From Lederbergia wuyishanensis (lineage in GTDB: Bacteria > Bacillota > Bacilli > Bacillales > Bacillaceae_C): a stretch of DNA of 64,000 bases. The notes under the pieces are model-generated. The model was not told the origin of the DNA, made no database searches, and saw only the letters and a program-made list of their open reading frames with translations. The stretch is from contig NZ_JALIRM010000008.1 of assembly GCF_022900255.1 (NCBI RefSeq), positions 62,001 to 126,000 on the forward strand, given 5' to 3'. The position numbers and the translations under genes were made by a program. Every line of letters begins with the position of its first letter. The first letter of the stretch is position 1. This document shows, one piece after another, positions 1-8,122 of the stretch.

Positions 1-329
1 CGGCGGATACAATCGATGTCACTACATTAGATTCAGACGGGGGATATCGTGAATTTATTGGCGGCTTTAAAGACGGTGGAGAAGTGCCGTTAGAAGGATA
101 TTTTAATCCGGAAACAGGAAAAGGGCAAAAAGAACTTTATGATTTATTTGAAAGCGGAGTTACCGAAGACTTTACAATTGAGTTCCCTCCAGAAGTTAAT
201 GCAAAATGGGAATTTAAAGGGGTTGTAACTAATTTTGCAACCGGCGCAGATTTAGAGGATCCATTATCTTTTTCAGCTACGATAAAAGTTTCAGGTAAGC
301 CAAATTTAGCAGTAGGAACAGGTTCTTAA
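1..329 (+). CDS. Phage major tail (tail tube) protein, 5' end missing
   Basis: The reading frame is open from base 3 and ends at a TAA at 327-329, so the start lies upstream of the window. The visible 108 or so residues end in a short, Gly/Ser-rich tail and contain an acidic, beta-rich stretch typical of Gram-positive siphophage tail tube subunits. The position directly before the tail chaperone pair and the tape measure gene supports the call: this is the usual order in siphovirus tail modules. The protein would polymerise into the tail tube. A strong terminator follows the stop codon. Assignment rests on gene order plus sequence character, not on a diagnostic motif. Confidence 0.8.
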   Translation, partial: ADTIDVTTLDSDGGYREFIGGFKDGGEVPLEGYFNPETGKGQKELYDLFESGVTEDFTIEFPPEVNAKWEFKGVVTNFATGADLEDPLSFSATIKVSGKPNLAVGTGS

Positions 330-361
330 GACTAGGGAGATGAATCCCTAGTCTATTTTTT
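329..361 (+). terminator. Intrinsic terminator after the major tail gene
   Basis: AGACTAGGGA (329-338) and TCCCTAGTCT (345-354) form a perfect 10-bp stem with a 6-nt loop, followed by ATTTTTT. It begins at the last base of the stop codon, inside what must be one late operon, so it probably lowers expression of the downstream tail genes relative to the abundant tube protein. Confidence 0.9.
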
Positions 362-380
362 ATATTTCAGGAGGATGAAC

Positions 381-722
381 ATGAGCGATAAAAATGATTT
401 AGTCATTATTAATCTCGATAGACCACGTGTATTACGTTTTGGACACAAGGCTTTGAAAACATTAACAGCATTAACTGGAATGACTTTCGACGACATCGAT
501 TTGGAAAATTTCGATTTGGAAACCATTGAAAAAGTCTTTTATTGTGGATTGTTATCGGATGCTAAAGAAAACAATGAAACTTTAAAACTTGAAGATATGG
601 AAGATTTGCTAGATAAGGCGAATAACTATGGCGAACTCTTAGAAAAAATGACACTAGCTTTTAATGCTGCGTTCGGACAGATGGCGGAAGAACAAAAAAA
701 CTTTCAACGGATTGTGGAGTAG
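381..722 (+). CDS. Tail assembly chaperone, short form (gpG-like)
   Basis: This 113-residue acidic protein sits between the tail tube and tape measure genes, the place of the tail assembly chaperone in siphoviruses. It is expected to bind and protect the tape measure protein during tail assembly. ATG 381 is preferred over ATG 375 because AGGAGG at 369-374 leaves 6 nt before 381 and none before 375. Near the 3' end the codons CAA AAA AAC contain the heptamer A-AAA-AAC at 695-701, the classical -1 slippage signal. The next frame is open into the ORF that ends at 1051, so this gene should make a short and a long product. Confidence 0.85.
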   Translation: MSDKNDLVIINLDRPRVLRFGHKALKTLTALTGMTFDDIDLENFDLETIEKVFYCGLLSDAKENNETLKLEDMEDLLDKANNYGELLEKMTLAFNAAFGQMAEEQKNFQRIVE

Positions 723-1051
723 AGTCGGAAGACCAAGCAATTGCTTGGGATTGGGAACAGTCTCTTAAATCCGCAATCCATATCGGAATAAGCATAGCAG
801 ATTACAACGAAATGACGCCTCATGAGTTAAATCTTAATATACAAGATTTTAATGAAAAACAAAGAGCGTTAAATGAAGAAAAGATCGTTCTAACGTATTT
901 GGGGGCATATTGGCAAAGAATTAACAAGTTTCCTAGTTTAAATAAAGTTCTTGGAAAAGAGCCTGAGAAAAAGAAAATGACTGATGAGGAAATGTTTAAA
1001 CAAGTTAAACGACTTAATGCTTTATTCGGCGGAACCGAGGAGGTGAAGTAA
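381..1051 (+). CDS. Tail assembly chaperone, frameshifted long form (gpGT-like)
   Basis: Reading 381-701 and then continuing in the -1 frame from 701 to the TAA at 1049-1051 gives about 223 residues. There is no stop codon in the -1 frame between 701 and the first ATG of that frame at 812. Residues before that ATG also look like protein (acidic, Trp-rich). The C-terminal part from 812 has no good ribosome binding site of its own, which fits production only by frameshift. In lambda and many siphoviruses the long form links the tape measure protein to tail tube subunits. The stop overlaps the tape measure ATG as TAATG. Slippage efficiency cannot be read from sequence. Confidence 0.8.
695..701 (+). 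other. Predicted -1 ribosomal slippery site AAAAAAC
   Basis: The heptamer lies in the register X-XXY-YYZ (A AAA AAC) relative to the frame starting at 381. It is placed 19 nt before the zero-frame stop, and the -1 frame is open across the junction. These are the three features expected of a programmed frameshift in a tail chaperone gene. No downstream pseudoknot was established by eye. Confidence 0.8.
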
Positions 1052-3789
1052 TGGCTCAAAGAAACCTGTTAATTCGCGGCGGTGCTGATTTCAGTGGAAT
1101 GCGTAAAGAATTAGCAAGATCTCAGCAAAACTTAAATAACTTTAAATCGAATGTAAAAGGCATAATGGGGAAAATAGGAGCAGCTCTTGCTACCATTGGA
1201 ATTGGCAAGTTTGTAAAAGATAGTATGATGGCTGCTAGCGACTTGGAAAGTGCATTTAAAGGGTTGGAAAGTATTTTAGTTGGTCAGGGACGGAACTTTG
1301 CAAAAGCAAAGGGGTTTATTGATGACTATATAGAAGATGGACTTGTCCCTCTTACTAATGCTGTAACCGCATATAAAAATCTAGCGGCGCGTGGGTATAA
1401 CGATGAGCAAATACAGTCTGTCATGAACCGCTTAAAAGACGCAGCTTCTTTTGGTAGACAAGCTTCATACTCACTTGGTGAAGCCGTTAGTTCAGCTACT
1501 GAAGGTTTAAAAAATGAAAATAGTATTCTAGTCGATAACGCCGGGGTAACCAAGAACGTAGCAAAGATGTGGGAAGAATACGCTCGTTCTATTGGGAAAA
1601 CATCTAATCAGCTAACTCAACAAGAAAAAATCCAAGCAGAAGTTAATGGGATTATCCAAGAGACTCAATGGCAAGTAGGAGATGCAGCAAAATACACTGA
1701 CACATTTGCAGGGAAATTAGCAGCATTAACACGAACCTTTAATGATATTCGCGTTAATATAGGACAAGCTTTTATTCCTCTTGCCACTACTGTTATGCCC
1801 TTGTTGCAGAACTTTGCGAACTCCTTATTAAGAGTCACATCTGTTGTTTCTCAATTCATGCAAGCTCTTTTCGGGAAATCTATTAAAACTCAAAGTTCTC
1901 AAGTAAAAGTTACTAATCAGCAAGTTGCAGCAACAAAACAGCAAACTGGAGCCGTTGGGGGATTAGGAAAAGCTTATAAAAAAGCTGGTAAAGAAGCAAC
2001 GAAGGCGGCAAAAGCGAGTAGAGGCATTGCCGGATTTGATGAAATCAACCAACTATCAGAACCAAGTGATTCTTCTGGCGGTAGTGGAACAGGCACTGGA
2101 TCAGGCGGGGATATCGAAGGAAGTGGTTTTGATTCGATAATACCTGCAACTGGTCCGACAGAAGGAGCATTCACGAAAATTAGTAAAAAGGTTCAAGAAT
2201 TCGCTGATAAAGTTAAGAAATATTTCAAGCCTTTAGGAAAGATTTTTAAACAGGTATATCAAACAGTTAAAGAATATCTTCTTGAAAAGTTTGAATACGT
2301 GGCAAAGTTTTGGAAAGAAAACTCTGCTCAAATGGGTCAGGCATGGAAGAATTTCCTCAAAATCATGACACCAATCGTAAAATTTATAGTGAAATTAATA
2401 TGGGGAAATATAAAAGGTGCAATTGATGGCTTGATTGACGTTGTACTTGGATTACTAAAAATATTTACAGGCGTTTTTACCGGAGACTGGAAGAAAGTCT
2501 GGGAAGGGTGTAAAGACGTATTTTTTGGTGCTATAAAAGCCATTTGGAATATCCTGAATTTACTCCTTATCGGAAGAATCCTAAAAGGCATAACTAACTT
2601 TGGTGGTTTAGCCATTAACTTATTTAAAAATGTTGGTCCTACGATAAGTAAATGGTGGACGAAAGGGCTCGAATTAATCAAATCCGGGACACAAAGATAT
2701 CTCGATGATGTCATGACATTTATCAGAGGGAAAATTTCCATCCTAATTAATAATTTCAAAACTTATAGCGGAAATATGTGGAATGCTTTAAAAAGTAAAT
2801 TCTTAGATGTTTACAATTGGTTTAGTACAAATGTGATTGGCAAAATTGTTAATGTCTTTTCAAACTCGAAAAATTTAGTCGCAAACAAAGCCGGAGATAT
2901 TTGGACAGCTATCAGAGGGAAATTTGCTGATGTGTATAATTGGTTTAAAACGAATCTTGGAGATAAAATAACTTCCGCCATTGCAAATGTGAAATCAGCA
3001 GTACAAACAAAAGCTAATGAACTTTGGACGGGAATAAAAGGTAAATTTGCAAATGCATATGATTGGTTTAGGGATAATGTAGCGAAGCGTTTTTCAGATG
3101 TTCTTGTCAATTGGAAAGAAAACATTGCTAATAAAGCAGGACCTATTTGGACGGGAATTAAAGATAAGTTTAAAGGAGCATATGATTGGTTCCGTGACAA
3201 TGTAGCAAAGAGGCCAATGGAAGCCTTTGACAATTGGAAAACATCTATAGCCAATGCAGCTGGTAAAGTGTGGGGAGCTATCAAGGATAAATTCAAAGGA
3301 GCATATGATTGGTTTAAAGTAAATGTTGCAGAACCTGCGAAAAAAGCTCTAAATAACATAAAAAATGGATTAACTGAGGGACTGACTAGCGGTTTCAAAT
3401 CTGTTTATAACAGAGCGGTTGGCTTCCTAAATACTCTTATTAGTAACTTTAATAGCGCTAAAAATAAAATAGTAGGAGTAAAAAATATACCTGACATTCC
3501 AAAGATTCCTGCTTTAGCAAAAGGTGGAATAACAAATGGACCTACTCTTGCATTAATCGGTGATAACCCTGGTGGTCGTGAAGTGGTTTCTCCACTGGAT
3601 GACTTACAAGACCTTATTGCAGGCGCTGTAAGTTCGGCTGTTGTTAATGCTATGCAATTTAGTAAAGGTTCAGGTAAAAGTGGAGATGTTATCTTACAGC
3701 TTGATGGGAAAACCGTCGGAAGAATAATCAATCCGTATATCGATCAAGAAAAGGTTCGAGTTGGAAAATCTATGATTCAACAAATTTAA
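1051..3789 (+). CDS. Phage tail tape measure protein
   Basis: This is the longest gene of the module (912 residues) and sets tail length by spanning the tube lumen. The N-terminal 280 residues are alpha-helical and resemble the conserved tape measure N-terminus (a tail-assembly segment with a long coiled coil). A Gly/Ser-rich linker lies near residues 340-360 and hydrophobic segments near 430-480. Five tandem 41-residue repeats with a Trp start at residues 577, 618, 659, 700 and 741. The C-terminus has the Lys-Gly-Gly-rich motif common in tape measure proteins (around residue 825). The start overlaps the chaperone stop as TAATG. No lytic transglycosylase or peptidase motif was noticed. Confidence 0.92.
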   Translation: MAQRNLLIRGGADFSGMRKELARSQQNLNNFKSNVKGIMGKIGAALATIGIGKFVKDSMMAASDLESAFKGLESILVGQGRNFAKAKGFIDDYIEDGLVPLTNAVTAYKNLAARGYNDEQIQSVMNRLKDAASFGRQASYSLGEAVSSATEGLKNENSILVDNAGVTKNVAKMWEEYARSIGKTSNQLTQQEKIQAEVNGIIQETQWQVGDAAKYTDTFAGKLAALTRTFNDIRVNIGQAFIPLATTVMPLLQNFANSLLRVTSVVSQFMQALFGKSIKTQSSQVKVTNQQVAATKQQTGAVGGLGKAYKKAGKEATKAAKASRGIAGFDEINQLSEPSDSSGGSGTGTGSGGDIEGSGFDSIIPATGPTEGAFTKISKKVQEFADKVKKYFKPLGKIFKQVYQTVKEYLLEKFEYVAKFWKENSAQMGQAWKNFLKIMTPIVKFIVKLIWGNIKGAIDGLIDVVLGLLKIFTGVFTGDWKKVWEGCKDVFFGAIKAIWNILNLLLIGRILKGITNFGGLAINLFKNVGPTISKWWTKGLELIKSGTQRYLDDVMTFIRGKISILINNFKTYSGNMWNALKSKFLDVYNWFSTNVIGKIVNVFSNSKNLVANKAGDIWTAIRGKFADVYNWFKTNLGDKITSAIANVKSAVQTKANELWTGIKGKFANAYDWFRDNVAKRFSDVLVNWKENIANKAGPIWTGIKDKFKGAYDWFRDNVAKRPMEAFDNWKTSIANAAGKVWGAIKDKFKGAYDWFKVNVAEPAKKALNNIKNGLTEGLTSGFKSVYNRAVGFLNTLISNFNSAKNKIVGVKNIPDIPKIPALAKGGITNGPTLALIGDNPGGREVVSPLDDLQDLIAGAVSSAVVNAMQFSKGSGKSGDVILQLDGKTVGRIINPYIDQEKVRVGKSMIQQI
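2779..3393 (+). repeat. Five in-frame 123-bp repeats in the tape measure gene
   Basis: The codon TGG recurs at exactly 2779, 2902, 3025, 3148 and 3271, a spacing of 123 nt or 41 codons. Each unit carries a Trp-x-x-Ile-(K/R)-x-Lys-Phe core followed by Tyr-(N/D)-Trp-Phe and Asn-Val/Leu. Units three to five are the most alike, which suggests recent unit expansion. Unit number would translate directly into tail length. Confidence 0.9.
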
Positions 3790-3802
3790 AGGAGGCGGTA
3801 GA

Positions 3803-4150
3803 GTGGTCTTTAGTATTAACGGAGTCGACATGCCGGCTCCTTCTGATTTGAATATTGGAATTATGGATTTAAGTAAAGCTGAGCGTAATTCCAGAGGAAC
3901 GATGATCATTGAACGTATTGCAACAAAACGGAAATTGGAAGTCTCTTATAATTATCTTAGTAAAGACCAATTAAGTCAGGTGTTAAATTCTGTTTCTCCC
4001 GTTTTCATTAGTGTAAAATATTCAGATCCGCAAACAAATGGTATTAGAACAGGTACATTTTATTGTGGCGATAGGAGCGTTGGATTGATTGATTATCGAA
4101 ACGGTGTTCCTCGATATAAGGATATTAAATTTGATTTAGTAGAAAGGTAG
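3803..4150 (+). CDS. Small tail protein of unknown role (DUF6711-like)
   Basis: The gene starts with GTG behind a strong GGAGG site (3791-3795) and encodes 115 residues. It resembles the short beta-rich proteins encoded directly after the tape measure in Bacillales siphoprophages, which begin with a Phe-x-Ile-Asn-Gly motif. That family has no established biochemical role; a part in the distal tail or adaptor is inferred only from position. It lies 13 nt after the tape measure gene and 10 nt before the next tail gene, so it is part of the same operon. Confidence 0.65.
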   Translation: MVFSINGVDMPAPSDLNIGIMDLSKAERNSRGTMIIERIATKRKLEVSYNYLSKDQLSQVLNSVSPVFISVKYSDPQTNGIRTGTFYCGDRSVGLIDYRNGVPRYKDIKFDLVER

Positions 4151-4160
4151 GTGTATAGAT

Positions 4161-5801
4161 TTGATTCAAGTAAGTAGACGATTTAAAGATGAAATCTATG
4201 CACCTAGCAGGAAAACCACAGCAAAGGTGTCATTTGAAATCCTCGACAATGAGGCTTACGAAGATAACACTGTCTCTGTTACTAGTGAAGCTGTGATAAG
4301 CAGGAAAGCTCAAATCACCAATAAAAAACGTAATCTAACCAACAAATACGCTACCTTTGAGCCTAACTTTTTCAGACTGGATGGTAGCTTTTGCATTCCA
4401 CCTAAGCAAAATGAAACAAATAGCGAAGTAGGCTGGGTAAGTTCTGATTTATGTGACGAAAATGGATGTTTTAGTCCATCTCAAGTGATTAAATTTGATT
4501 TTTCGGAACCTCATAGCTCTATAGGCATAACGATTACTTTTGATACATCTACAAATGAATATGCAGCAGATTTTGACATTTATGTTTTTGACTCGAATAA
4601 CCAACAGATCCACAAAGAAGAAGTAATTGAAAATACAGAATCTCTTTATGTCTTGGAACATAATCTTGATAACTATAACCGAATCACTATAAGCATTAAA
4701 CGATGGGCCAATGGAAATCGAAGAGCAAGAGTAACAGAAGTGGATTTTGGTCTTATCAAAGAATACCAGGGTAATAAATTGATTAGCATGAACATCATCG
4801 AAGAAATGAACGTTATTGGAGACACCATCCCTTCCAATGAGATTACTTTTACTGTGGACAACAGCGATAGAGCTTTTAATATATTGAATCCTGATGGAGT
4901 ATACAAATATCTGAGAGAACGACAAGAGGTTACAGTTGAGATTGGACTTGAGCTTGTAGAAGGGTCAGATGATTATGAGTTTGTCCCGATGGGAATGTTT
5001 TACCTTACCGAATGGAAATCAGATGAAGGTTCATTGACAACTACCTTTACTGCTCGAGATGTATTTGAATTGTTGGAGCAAGAAGAGTATACCAGTATTA
5101 CAAATACGAATCTTTATTTACTTACACAGGACATATTAATAAAAGCGGGAGTTAAGAATTATCAAATTGATTCTAAATTAAAGCAGATATTAACCAGTGG
5201 TTTTAAAGAGAAGTTAAACTCCAGGAATGCGCTACAGTATGTTGGTTTAGCAGGAAGAAGCGTGGTATATCAAGACCGTTTTGGCGTAGTCACTATAAAA
5301 CAGCTAGAACTCTTAACTGAAAGCACAGGTTACTTGAACTTTTCCGGATACGATACATTCACAGGAATGACTACATTAGAGGTTGATCAGGACTATGACT
5401 TTAAGTATATAAACTTCGACAACACTTATAATGAGCCACAAATTGAACTGGACAAGCTGATTAAATCGTTGACAGTAGTGGTAATTGAAGATGGTTCAGA
5501 AGAAGGGCAAGAAGTCACATTTATTAATTCTGCTGTTAAGACAGGGGATTCCTTAAAGTTGGAAAATCCGCTTATAAACACAGTACAACACGCTCAACAA
5601 ATTGCTGAGTGGATTATAAATGAATCTAACCTTAGAGCTTTATATGATACCAACTGGCGTCAGAATCCAGCGTTAGAATGTGGAGATGCGGTCCTTGTCG
5701 AAGATGGTTTTGGAGCCAAAAAGAAAAGTCGTATTATTAAACAGGAATTTAACTTTGAAGGCTATTTGGATGGAAAAACTGTAACGAAAGGCGGTGTTTA
5801 A
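4161..5801 (+). CDS. Phage distal tail/baseplate protein
   Basis: The start is TTG with an AAAGGTAGGTG site just upstream. The 546-residue product occupies the slot of the distal tail or tail-associated (hub) protein. Residues 1-60 look like the N-terminal strand-rich part of tail hub proteins. Residues 60-195 form an apparent inserted beta-domain (Asn/Asp-rich, carbohydrate-binding-like in composition). Residues 205-546 are again hub-like and begin with a segment of the type seen in gp27-like proteins. I see no peptidase or glycosidase active site. The product probably sits at the tail tip and helps cell-wall contact. The gene overlaps or abuts the next one. Confidence 0.65.
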   Translation: MIQVSRRFKDEIYAPSRKTTAKVSFEILDNEAYEDNTVSVTSEAVISRKAQITNKKRNLTNKYATFEPNFFRLDGSFCIPPKQNETNSEVGWVSSDLCDENGCFSPSQVIKFDFSEPHSSIGITITFDTSTNEYAADFDIYVFDSNNQQIHKEEVIENTESLYVLEHNLDNYNRITISIKRWANGNRRARVTEVDFGLIKEYQGNKLISMNIIEEMNVIGDTIPSNEITFTVDNSDRAFNILNPDGVYKYLRERQEVTVEIGLELVEGSDDYEFVPMGMFYLTEWKSDEGSLTTTFTARDVFELLEQEEYTSITNTNLYLLTQDILIKAGVKNYQIDSKLKQILTSGFKEKLNSRNALQYVGLAGRSVVYQDRFGVVTIKQLELLTESTGYLNFSGYDTFTGMTTLEVDQDYDFKYINFDNTYNEPQIELDKLIKSLTVVVIEDGSEEGQEVTFINSAVKTGDSLKLENPLINTVQHAQQIAEWIINESNLRALYDTNWRQNPALECGDAVLVEDGFGAKKKSRIIKQEFNFEGYLDGKTVTKGGV

Positions 5802-5802
5802 A

Positions 5803-6198
5803 GTGTGGATTATACCTAAACTAGATTGGACAAAAGATGACTTTTATAATTTTGATGATTTAAATAGAGTAGAAAATAACACTAAAGTCATTGCTGGGTT
5901 AATATCATACTTTGAATCACTTCCGGAGATTATAGTTATTACAAATCGAGATATCAAGTATATCGAATTTGCTGATAGTCTAAACCGAATTGAGAGCAAT
6001 CAAGAAATATTGCGACAACACTATACACCTCCGGATTGGATTTCAAATAAACTCGACTGGAAAGCAAATGATCCGTTTGATTATAACGATGCAGCACGGT
6101 TAGATAAGAATCTTTCCTTGCTGCATTTTTATTATCGTGGAAACGTTGATAACTTTAGGTATTGTGGCATGTATACATGTGGAGAGGAAGTGATTTAA
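5803..6198 (+). CDS. Phage tail-tip associated protein, unknown
   Basis: About 131 residues, rich in Asp, Asn, Tyr and Trp, with two similar halves: each has a Leu-Asp-Trp segment followed by Asp-Phe/Tyr-Asp and Ala/Leu-x-Arg-Leu/Val-(D/E). This suggests an internal duplication. GTG 5803 is preferred to GTG 5794 because AAAGGCGG (5787-5794) is then 8 nt upstream. The stop overlaps the next start as TAATG. It is likely a baseplate or adsorption accessory, judged only from position between the hub and the beta-helix protein. Confidence 0.55.
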   Translation: MWIIPKLDWTKDDFYNFDDLNRVENNTKVIAGLISYFESLPEIIVITNRDIKYIEFADSLNRIESNQEILRQHYTPPDWISNKLDWKANDPFDYNDAARLDKNLSLLHFYYRGNVDNFRYCGMYTCGEEVI

Positions 6199-7115
6199 TG
6201 CTTTATGTACCAAATCAATGGAAGAACAGAGAGGTTGAAAGACCACGTACATTTTCTATGCAAGACAATGGAGATGGCACAATTACACTTATTCCTGCTG
6301 AAGGTGCTGTAATCGAGGCAGGCACACCAATTATTGCAAGTAACATGAATAACATCGAGGAAGGGATAGTTGGCGCATATCAAGCTCTTGATGAACATGA
6401 GGCGGAAAGATTGCAGGACGGAGTGCATGGATTAGCGACTACTCAAAATATCATTTATTATGTCGATGCAGTAAAAGGTAATGACAATAATAATGGTTTA
6501 ACAAAAGATACTGCTTTTAAAAACATACAGACAGCGATTGATAAATTACCTAAAATTATTATGCATGATGTACGAATTAGGGTGTTACCTGGTGATTATT
6601 CATCACAAGGAATTATCGAAGTTCACGGATTTCGTTCCATGAGAAGTCTTTTATCATCAGTTAATGATTTTAAAATAATCGCATTTGATGGAGATGTTGA
6701 AATAACAGATATAGCTAAAGCGATTAATTATAAAGTATATGCAATAAGAGTTACAAATTGTCATGCTACCGTTTCGGTATCGTCATTTTACCCTACTAAT
6801 ACTGATTATGCTTTTGGTTTAGGCGTGGACTCAAGTGCCCGCGTATTATTCATGTCTTGTATGGATTCCGTTTCAGCTAGTCGAGATGGTATTTTTGCAA
6901 GTGCTAGTCGGGTGGAAAACCATGGTTGTAGTTTAAGTAATAAAGCCTTTGCCATATCGTCAAGACGTAGCGCACACGTCTATTCCGCGGCTAGTAGTGG
7001 AAGTCAAAACCAAGTAGCTTTATATGCTACTGAGGGCGGTGTTATCTCGAAAAGGACAGGTCAACCCTCTGGTACAACCGCAGAAAGAATAGATAATGGG
7101 GGTGCTATACGATGA
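6198..7115 (+). CDS. Tail spike/fibre protein with right-handed beta-helix
   Basis: ATG 6198 follows GAGAGGAAG and overlaps the previous stop, giving 305 residues. A longer in-frame start at 6162 has no ribosome binding site. Residues 1-85 look like a virion-attachment domain. From about residue 88 a Tyr-Tyr-Val-Asp...Gly-Asn-Asp-x-Asn-Asn-Gly motif and an Ile-Gln-x-Ala-Ile-Asp-x-Leu motif mark the entry of a pectate-lyase-like right-handed beta-helix, followed by repeating beta strands rich in Ser and Val. Such proteins bind or cleave surface polysaccharides and help fix host range. Catalytic residues cannot be assigned by eye. The C-terminus overlaps the next gene by 4 nt. Confidence 0.7.
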   Translation: MLYVPNQWKNREVERPRTFSMQDNGDGTITLIPAEGAVIEAGTPIIASNMNNIEEGIVGAYQALDEHEAERLQDGVHGLATTQNIIYYVDAVKGNDNNNGLTKDTAFKNIQTAIDKLPKIIMHDVRIRVLPGDYSSQGIIEVHGFRSMRSLLSSVNDFKIIAFDGDVEITDIAKAINYKVYAIRVTNCHATVSVSSFYPTNTDYAFGLGVDSSARVLFMSCMDSVSASRDGIFASASRVENHGCSLSNKAFAISSRRSAHVYSAASSGSQNQVALYATEGGVISKRTGQPSGTTAERIDNGGAIR

Positions 7116-7348
7116 AGAATTTAATTGCTTATGGTGAGGTATTCGAAGCTGAAAAAATAGTTAAATCCGATACTTCTATTATTGGATATATAGGTAATTC
7201 GGAAGTATTTGCTTTTCGTGGAATTACTGATTTTTCATCTTTTAAACTAATAGATGGTCAAGAATTTGATATTGACGAAATATCACAACTTAAAATATCT
7301 CAAGCAGAGCAATTTGAAACTATTTTAATCTTAATTGGAGGAATGTAA
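7112..7348 (+). CDS. Small phage protein, unknown
   Basis: This 78-residue protein overlaps the preceding gene as ATGA and lies between tail spike and lysis genes. It is acidic and beta-rich. Such short proteins commonly follow receptor-binding genes in Bacillales prophages (some act as fibre chaperones), but no family was recognised here. Translational coupling to the spike gene is likely. Confidence 0.55.
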   Translation: MKNLIAYGEVFEAEKIVKSDTSIIGYIGNSEVFAFRGITDFSSFKLIDGQEFDIDEISQLKISQAEQFETILILIGGM

Positions 7349-7349
7349 A

Positions 7350-7532
7350 ATGGAAATTCTGTATGCCGATTTATGCGAAATGGGAGAGAGGGCAACAAGG
7401 GAAAATTCTTTAGGAATAAAGCTAGTTCCAGATGTACTAGAATTAAGAAAAAAAACAGAAGATGAACTACGAAAAAGAGGTAGTTTAGAAGGATTATTGG
7501 AGAAGTGGAATCCTAATCATATTGAATCTTAG
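7350..7532 (+). CDS. Small phage protein, unknown
   Basis: A 60-residue protein starting at ATG 7350, 8 nt after GGAGG (7337-7341). An in-frame GTG-type start at 7335 lies on the ribosome binding site itself and is less likely. The sequence is charged, predicted mostly helical, and shows no transmembrane segment. It precedes the holin. No family was recognised. Confidence 0.5.
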   Translation: MEILYADLCEMGERATRENSLGIKLVPDVLELRKKTEDELRKRGSLEGLLEKWNPNHIES

Positions 7533-7593
7533 GGTGATAGTGTACAGTAACTAGAGCTTCTCTTTTTAATTTTAAATTTAGGGAGATGAGAGG

Positions 7594-8070
7594 ATGGAAA
7601 AATTTTTATTATCAACTGAACGATTACTTGCAGGGTTACTCGGAAGCGTTCTGGTACCCATGTTTGAATACCTATATGGTACCAGTGAGACCGTAATGTA
7701 CACCATGTCAGCTTTATTATTTTTCACAACAATGGATTGGATCAGTGGAACAAGGGCAAGTAAAAAAGATAAAACATATGCTAGCAAGTATGGGATAGAT
7801 GGTATATTCCGTACTTTTTTTATTTTGCTTTTGCCGGCAGGTGGGCATTTATTAGACATGATTTTTGGTGCACCTGGTATTATTTTTGGTCTATTGTCTT
7901 TTGGAGTGCTATATCATATTATCCAATCGATGACAGCAAATTCTATTCGAGCAGGGTGGGGAGAATGGGTACCGGAATGGCTTTTATCTAAATTAACGAA
8001 TTGGGTGAAAGAAGAAATTGAATCGAAGCTAGCAAGGTCTGAAAAGAGAAAGAATGATTTAACTGGGTGA
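7594..8070 (+). CDS. Holin (toxin secretion/phage lysis holin family)
   Basis: The 158-residue product has several hydrophobic segments (about residues 12-32, 36-52, 70-90 and 92-112) and a charged, helical C-terminus ending in a Lys/Arg-rich tail. It matches the Gram-positive holin family often annotated as toxin secretion/phage lysis holin, including the Asp-x-x-(S/T)-Gly motif after the second hydrophobic segment (around residue 50). It would form membrane lesions that release or activate the amidase encoded next. GGGAGATGAGAGG precedes ATG 7594. A terminator follows the stop codon. Confidence 0.88.
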   Translation: MEKFLLSTERLLAGLLGSVLVPMFEYLYGTSETVMYTMSALLFFTTMDWISGTRASKKDKTYASKYGIDGIFRTFFILLLPAGGHLLDMIFGAPGIIFGLLSFGVLYHIIQSMTANSIRAGWGEWVPEWLLSKLTNWVKEEIESKLARSEKRKNDLTG

Positions 8071-8092
8071 CGAGTAATCGTCGCTTTTTTTT
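8066..8092 (+). terminator. Intrinsic terminator between holin and amidase
   Basis: GACGA (8069-8073), loop GTAA and TCGTC (8078-8082) form a short stem, extended by G-C and G-U pairs on either side, followed by a run of nine T. The stem overlaps the holin stop codon. Confidence 0.7.
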
Positions 8093-8122
8093 TAATTTCA
8101 AAATTATAAGGAGGAAAAAACA

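Noticed and set aside
2811-3398. Repetitive reverse-strand frame of 195 residues
   Set aside because: Antisense of the 41-codon repeats in the tape measure gene.
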